A DNA stretch of 64,000 nucleotides from Taeniopygia guttata (taxonomy: Eukaryota > Chordata > Aves > Passeriformes > Estrildidae): assembly GCF_048771995.1 (NCBI RefSeq), contig NC_133025.1:434001-498000 (forward strand). Direction: 5' to 3'. The position numbers and the translations under genes are program-made. The notes below the pieces were generated by a model that worked only from the letters and a program-made list of their open reading frames with translations, searched no databases and was not told the DNA's origin. Shown here one piece after another: positions 22,461 to 32,500 of this stretch (positions are counted from its first letter, which is position 1; each line of letters opens with the position of its first letter).

Positions 22461-22985
22461 TACACCGGAGATGGGGTCCCGGGAGTGGGGGGGGAGGGGG
22501 GGGCAGCACACCGAGGGCACACCGGGGGTGGGGGTCGCGGAGGTGGGGAGGGGGGGGTTACACCGTGGGCACACCGGGGATGAGGGTCCCGGGAATGGGG
22601 GGGGGCAAAACGGGGGCACACCGGAGGTGGGGGTCCCGGGAGTGGAGGGGAGCACGGGCACACGGGGGCGGGGGGGGGCACACCGGGGGCACACCGGGGG
22701 TGGGGGTCCCGGGAGTGGGGGGGGGGGTTACACCGGGGTCACACCGGGGGTGAGGGTCCCGGAGGTGGAGGTTACACCGGGGGCAGGGGGGGCACACCGG
22801 GGGTGAGTGTCCCGGGAGTGGGGGGGGTTACACCGGGGGCACACCGGGGGTGGGGGTCCCGGAAGTCGGGGGGGGGGGTTACACCGAGGGCACACCGGGG
22901 GTGGGGGTCGCGGAGGTGGGGAGGGGGGGGTTACACCGAGGGCACACCGGGGGTGAGGGTCCCGGAGGTCGGGGGGCGGGGCACA
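22435..22985 (+). repeat. G-rich minisatellite upstream of SND1
   Basis: About 12 units near 45 bp contain cacaccgggggtgggggtcc and gtggggggggg tracts. The plus strand is rich in runs of three or more G. Confidence 0.88.
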
Positions 22986-24105
22986 CCAGGGGTACCCCAG
23001 ACCGAGCCCGGCCCCGCCCGGCCCGGCCCGGCACATTTCCACAGGGCCCGGGGGATCCCCCAGTGCAGCCCCCCCGGTGATCCCCCGGGCTACCGGAGCC
23101 TCCCGCTGTCAGCCCGGAGCCCACCGGAGCGGGGGGGACCGGGGCTCACCGGCTGCGGGTCCCGCCGCCCCTCGGGATGCTCCGGGTGCCCTCCCCGGTG
23201 TCCCGGTGTCACCTCCGCCGGCCCCGAGCGGAGCCGTGCCACTCGCGGGTGGCGGGGGCCACTGGAGTGGCCACGGAGGGAACACGGGGGATGGATGGGA
23301 ACGCACACCGGGCCCCGGGCCCCGCAGGTGAACCCCCCGGGGGGCTCGGAGCACATACCGGGGGGATCAGAGCGCTCCTGGGGGCACCGGAGCCCGCGGG
23401 AATCCGCCCCGCCGGTGTCTCCCGCTGGGCACGGCGCCTTTTCCCACCCTGTGGGTTGGGGTTTTTTGGGGCTTTTGTTTTTTTTTGCCGCGTTCCTGAT
23501 GTTTTCCTGTCTGTTCCCACCCCGGGGTTTGTCTCCCCAGCCGGTCCCGCTGCAGCCCCCGCCCCTTTCCCCTTTTCCGAGGGTCCCGGTGGTCTCACTC
23601 CGGGGTTTCACTGCCCCGGCTGTGCCAGAGTCTCCCAATCCATCCCAATCCACGAGGAATCCTCTTCCCTCCCTCTCCCTACCTGCCACAGCCTTCCACC
23701 CCTTCGGATCTCCCTGCTCCAGCCTTTTGATCACAATGTATTAAATTGTTTTGGTTTCTCCCCGATTTTAATACTTGGCCCCTTTTTTGGGGCAGGAAAT
23801 CTCTGCCCAAAAACCTGGAAAAGCAGCTCCGTTATCGTGGTCCATGGGATTTCTGGGCCTGCCATATCTCTGTCCCATCTTGCGCCTGCATCCCACCAGA
23901 GATGATGGGGAGGACACCTACAAGCCCCCAAATTGCCTCTTTTAGCCCGAATCCTTTAATAATCATCATTTTGATGGAAAAGGAACTGAAATTGTAGGTG
24001 GGAACGTGGGGATAGACTCCGTTTTCTTGGTGGGCTGAGTCATCTGGGCTTTTAACTTCCACCCGTGCTTTCTGCAGGAGAAAAGAATGGGATTTTCCAG
24101 AGCCG
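22986..24105. other. SND1-PAX4 intergenic DNA, no gene recognised
   Basis: GC-rich to about 23450, then less GC-rich unique sequence (23460-24060). No splice-bounded conserved peptide was seen. Confidence 0.5.
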
Positions 24106-24109
24106 TGGG

Positions 24110-24325
24110 GTGGGGGCTCTGATGCCCCCGTGGGATGGGGATGGGGGCTCTGATGCTCCCCGTGGGATGGGGGCTCTGATGCCTCCCGAAGGATGGGGAT
24201 GGGGGCTCTGATGGTCCCGTGGGATGGGGGCTCTGATGCCCCCGTGGGATGGGGCTCTGATGCCCCCCGTGGGATGGGGATGGGGGCTCTGATGCCCCCG
24301 TGGGATGGGGGCTCCATTTCCCTTG
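24110..24325 (+). repeat. about 28-bp minisatellite
   Basis: Units contain gatgggggctctgatgcccc. Confidence 0.88.
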
Positions 24326-24379
24326 TCCCTCCAGGTCCCTGTTCCACCCCCTCTGTGCCCGTGCTCCGTCCCCTCCACA

Positions 24380-24765
24380 TCCTTGTTCCACCCTCTCCCT
24401 GTCCCTGTTCCCGTGTCCATCCCTGTCCCTGTTCCCGTGTCCCTCTCTGTTCCCGTGTCCCTCTCTGTCCCTGTTCCCGTGTCCCTGTCCCTGTGCCACT
24501 CTGTCTCTGTTCCCGTGTCCCTCTCTGTCCCTTTTCCCATCTCCATCCCTGTGCCACTCCGTGTCCCTGTTCCTGTGTCACTTTCTGTTCCCGTGTCCAT
24601 CCCTGTCCCTGTCCCACTCTGTGTCTCTGTTCCCGTGTCCCTCTCTGTCCCTGTTCCCATCTCCATCCCTGTGCCACTCCGTGTCCCTGTTCCCTCCTGT
24701 TCCCGTGTCCCTCCTGTCCCGTGCCACCCCTGTCCCTTTCCCCAGCCCTGCTGCTGTCACCCCTC
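24380..24765 (+). repeat. 18-30-bp pyrimidine-biased minisatellite
   Basis: Units of gttcccgtgtccctctctgt type with a higher-order pattern of about 110 bases repeated three times. Confidence 0.85.
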
Positions 24766-24799
24766 TGCCGGAGCAGGTCCCCTCCTGCCTCCCCGCTCC

Positions 24800-25005
24800 T
24801 CCCCCGCTGTCCCCGCGGGGTCCCTCTCTGTGTCCCCTCCCAGCTCCCGGTGCCCGGCACACTCCGGTCCCGGTGCCAGCGGGCGATGGGGACAAGGACC
24901 CGCTGTCCCCGCGGGGTCCCTCTCTGTGTCCCCTGCCAGCTCCCAGTGCCCAGCACACTCCGGTCCCGGTGCCAGCCGGCGATGGGGACAAGGACCCGCT
25001 GTCCC
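24800..25005 (+). repeat. 97-bp tandem duplication
   Basis: Two copies, each beginning cgctgtccccgcggggtccc and ending gatggggacaaggacc, with about five differences. Confidence 0.88.
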
Positions 25006-25680
25006 CGGCCCCGGTCAGGGCTCTGCACCCGCTCCCGGGAGCGACACCCGAGGACACAATCCCTGTGGGCACCGCCGGTGGGCTCGGGGACGGGGCGCTG
25101 GAGAGGACAGCGGGCCCTGAGCCCCGGGAGGAGCGGATCTGCCCCGAGCACGGCCCGGTCTGCACGGGCTGCTCCCGGTTCCGCCCTCTGAGCAGCCCGG
25201 AGACACCGGGAGCGAGATGGGATGGGGTGGGATCAATGGGATAGGAATGGGGGTGAGGCTGGGGAATGGCACTGGGAATGGAGACGGAGATGGTCTGGGA
25301 GTGGAGGAGAAGATGGGATGGAGATAAAGGCAGAGATGGAGAGGAAGCAGAGATGAAAGCAGAGCAAGAAAGAAAAAAAGCGACACAGATGGAGATGGAG
25401 ACTTGAGACACCCACGAATACGGAGGCAAAACTAAAGATGGAAAGAGAAATGAAGACGCAGATGAAAATGGAGAGGGATATAAAGGTGAAGGCGGCGGCT
25501 CTGCTCAGCTGGATCTCTGTGCCCGGCAAACTCCCGCCGAGCCCTGGGGGACACCCCGGCTCCCCGGCTGAGCTGCTGCCGTGAGCGCCTTTCCCGGGAC
25601 ACCGGAGCTCTGTGCTCCCCTCCGCAGCCCCCGGTGTCCCCGACACGGCCCTGATCCTGCCCGGGACAGCGGGGACCGGG
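25006..25680. other. intergenic DNA, purine-rich
   Basis: 25255-25490 is a loose gagatgg-rich purine stretch. Nothing else recognised. Confidence 0.5.
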
Positions 25681-25960
25681 TCCTTCATTCCTTCATTCCT
25701 TCATTCCTTCATTCCTTCATTCCTTTCTTTCCATTCTTTCCTTTCTTTCCTTTCTTTCCTTTCTTTCCGTTCTTTCCTTTCTTGCCTTTCTTTCCGTTCT
25801 TTCCTTTCTTTCCTTTCTTTCTTTTCTTTCTTTTCTTTCTTTTCTTTCTTTTCTTTCCTTTCTTTCTTTTCCTTCCTTTCTTTCCTTCCTTTCCTCCTCC
25901 TCTCCTTCTCTCCTCTCCTCTCCTCCCTCCCTTTCCTCCCTCCCGGTTCCAGCTGGGGTG
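25681..25960 (+). repeat. polypyrimidine microsatellite
   Basis: (attcctt)n, then about 220 bases of ctttc/cttt units with no purine on the plus strand apart from a few g. A mirror-type tract able to form triplex DNA. Confidence 0.92.
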
Positions 25961-26024
25961 ACCGGCGCTGGCAGCAGGGGACACTCGGGTCCCCGCCAGC
26001 CCCAGCTCTGTGCTGGCATTCCCG

Positions 26025-26095
26025 GCCACCGCCTGGCATTCCCGGCCACCGCCTGGCATTCCCGGTCACCGGCCGGCATTCCCGGCCACCGGGGC
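26025..26095 (+). repeat. 21-bp tandem repeat, 3-4 copies
   Basis: Unit cattcccggccaccgcctgg plus one base. Confidence 0.88.
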
Positions 26096-26224
26096 AGGGC
26101 ACCGCGGGCCGGCAGCCCCGGGGACAGCCCCGCGGCCCGGCCTCTGCAGCGGAAGCGGCCCCACGCTGTCCCTGGGGCGCTCAGCAGCCTCGGAGTCCCT
26201 GCAAAGGCTCTTCCCTGAGGAGCG

Positions 26225-26815
26225 GGGAGAGCTCACAGGGGCACAAATGCAGCTCTGGGTCTTCCCTGCACCTCTCCAGAGCTCTGTCCCCACCTCTCCA
26301 TGTCCCCAAATGTCTCCACCTCTTCCTTCGCACCTCTCCAACCTCCCTGATTACACCTCCACACCTCTCCACCTCTCCGATTTCCCCCTCTCCCTCATCT
26401 CTTCGCACCTTCACCTCTCCACCTTTCCATGTCTCCATGATTCTGTGTCCAACTCTCCATCTCTCCATTTTAGCATTTCTCCATTTCTGCCTTTTCACCT
26501 CTCTGTGTCCTCACGTCTCCACGTCTCTCCCTCTCCAGATCATCATCTCTCCACGTCCCAACACCTGTCCCCCCTCTTCTCCTCTCTCCTCCCCTCTCCT
26601 CTCCGTTTCACCCTCTCCATCCGCGCCTCTCCGCCTCTCCCGGGCCCGTTTCTCCTCCGCCTTCCCGGCTCCGTCTCTCCGCGTCTCCGCCTCTCCCTTT
26701 CGCCATCCCTCCATCACCTCTGCTCCCCCGTGTCCATCTCTCTTCCCCCCTCCCCGCATCCTCCCCGCTCCACATCTGCCCCTTCCCCCGTCCCCGTCCC
26801 CGCTCTCCCCGCTCC
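26225..26815 (+). repeat. pyrimidine-rich low-complexity stretch
   Basis: Irregular cacctctccatctctcc-type sequence, no fixed unit. Confidence 0.75.
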
Positions 26816-26819
26816 TCTC

Positions 26820-27460
26820 CCGCCTTTCCCCGTCCCGGTTCCGGTGCCCGGGGCCGGGGCAGCCGCCGCGCCCGAGCCGCGCCGGGCACCCGCGCCCTGC
26901 GCCCGCCGCCGCCGCCTCCCCCCGGCCCCGCGGGGCTCCCCCGGCCCCTCCGAGCTCCGAGCGGCTCCGGGGGCTCCTCCCGCCGCCGGGGCACCGCGGG
27001 GCCGGCCCGGGAGCGGCGAGGAGCGGGCCGGGGCTGTGCGCACCGGAGCCCGGCGCGCCCGGTCCCAGCGCGCACGGCCCGGGGGCAGCCCCGCCGCTCC
27101 GGGGCCGGCCCGGAGCCCCCCGCGCCGCCCCCCGCCCGGGCCCGGGGACAGGGGGACAGGGGCGGCCCTGGGCCCCCCCGGCCCGGTGCCGAGCCCCGCG
27201 CCCCGCTGCCCGCGGCCGCGTTACGCACGGGGCTCGCCCGCCCCGGGGGCTCCACCGGGGCTCCCCCACGGCCGCGGCGGAGCGGGGGGGTCCGGGCGGC
27301 CGGCGCGGAGCGGGGGGGAGCCAGCCCCGGGTGCCGGCGCTCCCCGCGCCGCCGGCAGCCCGAGCCCCGCTCCGGGGTGCGGGACAGCCGGGGCGCCCCG
27401 CGGGCGGCGGGGGGGCGGCGCGGCGGCTCCCCGGGGGCCGGGGCCGGGCCCGGGCCCCGC
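26820..27460. other. intergenic CpG island 1
   Basis: Dense CpG sequence just before the AT-rich motif cluster. Open frames here are a by-product of composition; no exon was recognised. Confidence 0.6.
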
Positions 27461-27468
27461 AGGGCCGT

Positions 27469-27850
27469 GGTTAATATGTAATTCGGAGCATATGGTATTT
27501 TCCAAAGGCGGGCAGCAGTGCGGAGCGCGGGGGCCGGGACCGGGGTGCAAATAACGCCGGATGACTCGCGGGGCCGGGCGCGGAGGGCCACGGCGATGGG
27601 CTCCTCGCTGGCTAATATTTGCTCTTCAAATATTTTACTTGAAACCTTTACAACGTTGGGTTTTTTTTAATCTTCCAAGAAGGGGCCATCTGTGCCGGTG
27701 CCTCGCCTGGAGCACACCGGGGAGTCCCCGCCGGGCCCAGCCGCCACCCCGGGGGCCGCCTTCTATTTGTTCAGCACCCAAAATAAATTAAATCGATGTA
27801 ATAAAAGCGAAGGTGGATTTATGATTGAATCCCATATGTCCCTGTTTGCT
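27469..27850. promoter_or_regulatory. candidate PAX4 upstream enhancer (AT-rich motif cluster)
   Basis: Inside very GC-rich flanks lie three AT-rich blocks with many developmental factor motifs. These include an HNF1-like half site GTTAAT at about 27470, CATATG E-boxes at 27489-27494 and 27833-27838, CATCTG at 27687-27692, an ONECUT-like ATCGAT at 27792-27797, several TAAT cores, and a FOXA-like TGTTTGC at 27843-27849. The cluster lies 1.7-2.0 kb before the PAX4 start. The mammalian PAX4 pancreatic enhancer, as I recall it, lies about 1.9 kb upstream and binds HNF1, HNF4, NEUROD1 and PDX1. Conservation was not tested. Confidence 0.5.
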
Positions 27851-27879
27851 TTGCGGGAGAGACGCGGGAGCGAAGCCCC

Positions 27880-28540
27880 TCGGGGGGCTCCGCCGGGGGA
27901 TCCCCGGGGATGCTCCGGGGCGCGGGAACGCGGCGGAGCCGTGCTGTCCGCCGGCCGCAGGTGCTGAAACACCGGCGCTCACCCGGTACCGGCTCCGTGC
28001 CCGGCCCGGGGGGCCCCGAGCGCCCCCGAGTCCCGCCGGAGCCCCCCGGGCCGGGCGTGTGCTGGGCGCGGCCGCATCGGGCCGCCCCTTCCTCCCGGTC
28101 CTCCTCTCCCTCCTGCCGTGACATCACGGCCCCGCTGCCGCCACTGAGCGCCCGCCCGGCTCCCGGGACGGTCCGGTCCGGTTCCCCCGAGGCTCCGCAG
28201 GTACCTCCTTGCGCCGCTCCGGGCTCCGCCGCTCCGCCGAGCGCCTTTGCGCGCTGTGAAAGCCGCAGGAGGAGCTGCGGGAGCCGGTGCCGAGCGCGCT
28301 GTAACCTGGAGAAGCGCCGGGGTCCCGGGAGGCACCGGCCCCGGCCCGGCCCCGCCGCTCCCGCTGCCTCCTTGTCCCTGCGCCGCACGGGGACCGAGCT
28401 CATCGCGGCCCCGGGGGGACTCGTGTCCCGTTCCTCCCTTCCCTCCTTCCCGGAGCACCCTCCGCGCATCGCCCCGGGGCCACCCACCCCTCCCCGAGCA
28501 GAGGGAGCTGGACGCGCCTCGGCTTTGCCGCTGACCTGCG
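27880..28540. other. intergenic CpG island 2
   Basis: A second CpG-dense block 1.0-1.6 kb before the PAX4 start, with a CRE-like TGACATCA at 28119-28126. It could be a distal promoter or an unannotated transcript start. No coding exon recognised. Confidence 0.55.
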
Positions 28541-28864
28541 GGAGAGCTGCGGGCTTGTCCCCATTGCTGGATTGATTTCGCTTTTCCCGAATTTCACCGG
28601 GGGTCGGTGTCGCCAAACTCCCTCAGCTGTGCGGGGAAGAGGCGCGGTGGGGTCTGGGGACTGTGGCAGGGAAAGCCCCACGCTGGCGGTGTCGGGAGGG
28701 TTTTAGGGTGTTCCGGGTGGAACCCTGGGTGAACTGGGGGCTCTGGCAAGGCCGTGAGGGGAGCAGCAGCCGCCAGGCTCCGTGGCACCTCCGTGGCTCC
28801 GCTGCTGCTCAGGCGGGAGAGGCACTGGCACCAGTGTCCCTGCGGGAATCCTGCCGGGAAATCC

Positions 28865-29078
28865 ATGGAGCCAGGCCGGGAGAGCTGGAAGTGCCAGCCT
28901 GGAGACAGAAAAGCTCCAGAGAGAGCTCAGAGCCCCTGGCAGGGCCTGAAGGGGCTCCAGGAGAGCTGCAGAGGGACTGGGGACAAGGATGGAGGGGCAG
29001 GACACAGGGAATGGCTCCCACTGACAGAGGGCAGCCATGGATGGGAGATTGGGAATGAGGAATTCCTGGCTGGGAGGG
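28865..29078 (+). mobile_element. CR1 LINE fragment upstream of PAX4
   Basis: Matches the first half of the 18880-19290 copy, from gccgggagagctgg to gaatgaggaattcctggctg, and lacks the terminal part. It lies 440-650 bases before the PAX4 start. Confidence 0.75.
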
Positions 29079-29517
29079 CGGTGGGTGTGGGGCAACCCTC
29101 CATTCCCCGTGGATCCCGGCACTCCGCTGGGGTGGGGTGGGCGTGGGGACCCCGCTGCCCCCCGAGGGGTGTCCCGGGAGCTCTGCGGGCGCTGGGACGC
29201 GGCTCAGCCACGCTGGCTCCGTTCCGTGCCGGTGGTGCGGGCAGCACCGGCAGCATTCCCGGTGTCTCCCGAGCCTCTCCAGAGCCCTGTGACCTCTTTT
29301 CCTGGTCCTTATCCGCTGTGCCTGGAGCACAGGGACTTCCCAAGCTGCCCTCAAGTGTTTCCACCCTCCGTTCGAAGACTCCTGCTCTCGTCCCTCCTCC
29401 TCGCAGCAGGGTGGTGGCTGAGCCCTGGACACCGGCGCTGATTTATCCGGCCCTGCGCTTTTCCCCGTGTCCCACTGGGAATTCCCAGGCACCCACAGCC
29501 CCTGGAGTCTCTCCACG
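29079..29517 (+). promoter_or_regulatory. PAX4: proximal upstream region of PAX4
   Basis: Unique GC-rich sequence between the CR1 fragment and the PAX4 start. No TATA box at a usual place was recognised; any promoter or 5' UTR exon must lie here or further up. Confidence 0.35.
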
Positions 29518-29530
29518 ATGCAGCACCGAG
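29518..29530 (+). CDS. PAX4: PAX4 coding exon 1 (13 bases)
   Basis: ATG CAG CAC CGA G followed by donor GTGAGG. Joined to exon 2 it gives [14 protein letters not shown], comparable to the PAX6 start [13 protein letters not shown] and the human PAX4 isoform start MHQDGISSMNQLGG. There is an A at -3. Chosen by phase and homology; an alternative leader is possible. Confidence 0.65.
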
Positions 29531-32500
29531 GTGAGGAACGCGGGGGATGTGCCGGGCCACCATCCCCTGCTCCGGCACAAGGGCGTCCTCCCGGACACCG
29601 ATTCACCCGCGGCTCCGCAGGGCCCTCCCTGCGGCTGTCCACCCCCGGGGACATCCAGCCCCGCAGCCTGTCACCCCCCTGCCCTTCCCAAATTCGCCCT
29701 GTGCCCTTCCAGGGGGTGCTTTTCCTGCTTCCCGGGGCCGGCGCTCCCATTCCCTGCCTGCACCCACCCCCAGCATCGCGCCCCCGTCCCTCCAAACCGC
29801 AGCTCCCCCTGCCCAGCCCCTCCAGACCCCCTCAGCTCCAGCGGTCCCGGCCTCCTCCACTTCATCCTGGGGAGCCGGGAGGGCAGGACCGGCAGCCCCC
29901 CTGCCCCGCAGCCCAGCCCTGCCCCGCTCCCCAGGGCCCAGCGGGGTGAACCAGCTCGGGGGGCTCTTCCTGAACGGCCGCCCCCTCCCCACGTGCAAGA
30001 GGCAGAGAATCATCGCGCTGGCGGCGAGCGGCGCCCGCAGCTCCGACATCTCCCGCAGCCTCAAGGTGCGCCCGGCCGGGGCTGGGGTCCCTTCCCCTCC
30101 CCGATCCTCCCCGCGCTGAAGTTCCGCCCGCAGGTCTCCAACGGCTGCGTCAGCAAAATCCTGGGCCGCTATTACCGGACGGGGGCCGTGGGGCCCCGGG
30201 CTGCGGGGGGCAGCAAGCCCCGCACGGCCACCCCGGCCGTGGTGGCCAGGATCGCGCGGCTGAAGCTGGAGCAGCCCGGGCTCTTCGCCTGGGAGATCCG
30301 CCGGCAGCTGCAGGCCGAGGGAATCTGCGCCGGCAGCGCCATCCCCAGCGTGAGTCCCCCGCGGAGCCCCGGGGCTGCGGGAATTCCCGGGGCCGGGCGG
30401 GGCAGGGGGTCCCGACACACGGCCGGGGGCGGGAGGGCGGCGGGAGGGGGGAATGGTGCCCCGGGAAGGGCTCGGGACAGTGGGAATGGTGCCCGGGACA
30501 GTGGGAATGGTGCCCGGGAAGGGCCCGGGACAGTGGGAATGGTGCACAGCCCGGGAAGGGCTCGGGACAGTGGGAATGGTGCCCCGGGACAGTGGGAATG
30601 GTGCCCGGGACAGTGGGAATGGTGCCCGGGACAGTGGGAATGGTGCCCCGGGACAGTGGGAATGGTCCCCGGGACGGGCTCGGAGTGATGGGAAGGGTTC
30701 AGCTCCGTGGGAAGGACTCGGGAATGGGAAGGATCCGCGGGGAAGGGCTCGGTGCCTGGAGCGGCTGGGAGGGGAAGGCAGATCGCTCCTTCCCAGTGGA
30801 AGTGGAGCCCCGACCGCCAGCCCCGAGCCCGGCTGCCTCCTCGGGCCACCGCGGTGGCTCCGTGACAAGTGTCCCTTGGGCGGGGAGAGCTGTGCTTCCC
30901 ACCCTGCCGTGCCCCGTCGCGCCTCCCGTCAGATCCTGTGGGTCCCGGGATTCCGGGGTCCCGGATCACAGACGGGGAGCAGACGGGCTCGGCCCCGGGC
31001 TGGAGAATCCCTGGCTCCGGAGAGCACCGCAGGGACAGCTCCACCTCCATTCCTGCCCCCCGCACCCCCGGGGGTCCCGTCCCCTCCCGGCACATCCCCT
31101 CTGCCCTGCGCAGGTCTCCTCCATCAACCGCGTGCTCCGGACGCTGCCCAGCGACCTCCGGCTGGCGGCCGAGCCTCGGGCCCCGCGGCCACGGGGTGAG
31201 CCCGGCCCCAGGGCCCGGACCCCTCCCGGCCCTTCCCGGTCCCTCCGGGGCGCCGCCAGCACCGGGGCCGCCCCCAGCGCCTGTCCTGCCGTTCTCGCAG
31301 CGGCCCCCGCGGCCCCGGGCAGCGCTGCGGGCCGGGCGGGCCCCGGGCGCGGCAGGAACCGGACCGCGCTCACCGGGCGGCAGGCGGCGGCTCTGGAGGA
31401 AGGTGCGCTCCCCGCGGGATGCCGGCCCCGGGCGGGACGGAGCGGGGCTGCTCCCGGGGAATGCCCCGGGATTCCGGGCACTGGGGCTTTCGGGATGGGC
31501 TCTGCCCCTCCGGGCCATCCCTGCGGGGCCCCAAACCGCCCCACAGCGCCCCACACCGCCCCAGAGAGCCCCAAACCACCCCACAGAGTCCCAAACCTCC
31601 CCAGAGCGCCCCACACCGCCCCAGAGAGCCCCAAATCACCCCACAGAGTCCCAAACCGCCCCACAGCGCCCCACACAGCCCCGGAGAGCCCCAAATCACC
31701 CCAGAGCGCCCCACACCGCCCCAGAGAGCCCTAAACCACCCCAGAGCACCCCAAACCACCCCAGAGCACCCTAAACCACTCCAGAGAACCCCAAACCGCC
31801 CCAGAGCGACCCACACCGCCCCGGAGAGCACCAAATCACCACAGAGTGCCCCAAACCGCCCCAGAGTGCCCCACACCGCCCCGGAGAACCCCAAAACGCC
31901 CCACAGTACCCCACACCGCCCCAGAGCACCCCAAACCACCCCACAGAGTTCCAAACCGCCCCAGAGCACCCCAAACCACTCCACACCGCCCCAGAGCACC
32001 CCAAACCACTCCAGAGAACCCCAAACCACCCCAGAGCACCCCAAACCACCCCACAGAGTCCCAAACCACCCCAGAGCACCCCAAACCACCCCAGACTGCC
32101 CCAAACCAATCCAGAGCACCCCAAACCACCCCACAGAGCCCCAAACCACCCCACACCACCCCAGAGCACCCCAAACCACCCCACAGAGTCCCAAAGGACC
32201 CCAGAGCACCCCACACCGCCCCAGAGCACCCCAAATCACCCCAGAGTGCCCCAAAACGCCCCACAGCACCCCACACCGCCCCAGAGCACCCCAAACCACC
32301 CCAGACTGTCCCAAACCACCCCAGAACACCCCAGAGCACCCCAAAGCACCCCAGATTGTCCCAAACCACCCCAGAGCACCCCAAAGCACCCCAGATTGTC
32401 CCAAACCACCCCAGAGCACCCCAAAGCACCCCAAACCATCCCAGAGCACCCCAAACCACCCCAGAACACCCCAGAGCACCCCAAACCACCCCAGACTGCC

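Noticed and set aside
22986-26820. A gene between SND1 and PAX4
   Set aside because: Long open frames occur on both strands, but all follow arrays or GC-rich composition. No conserved peptide bounded by splice sites was found.
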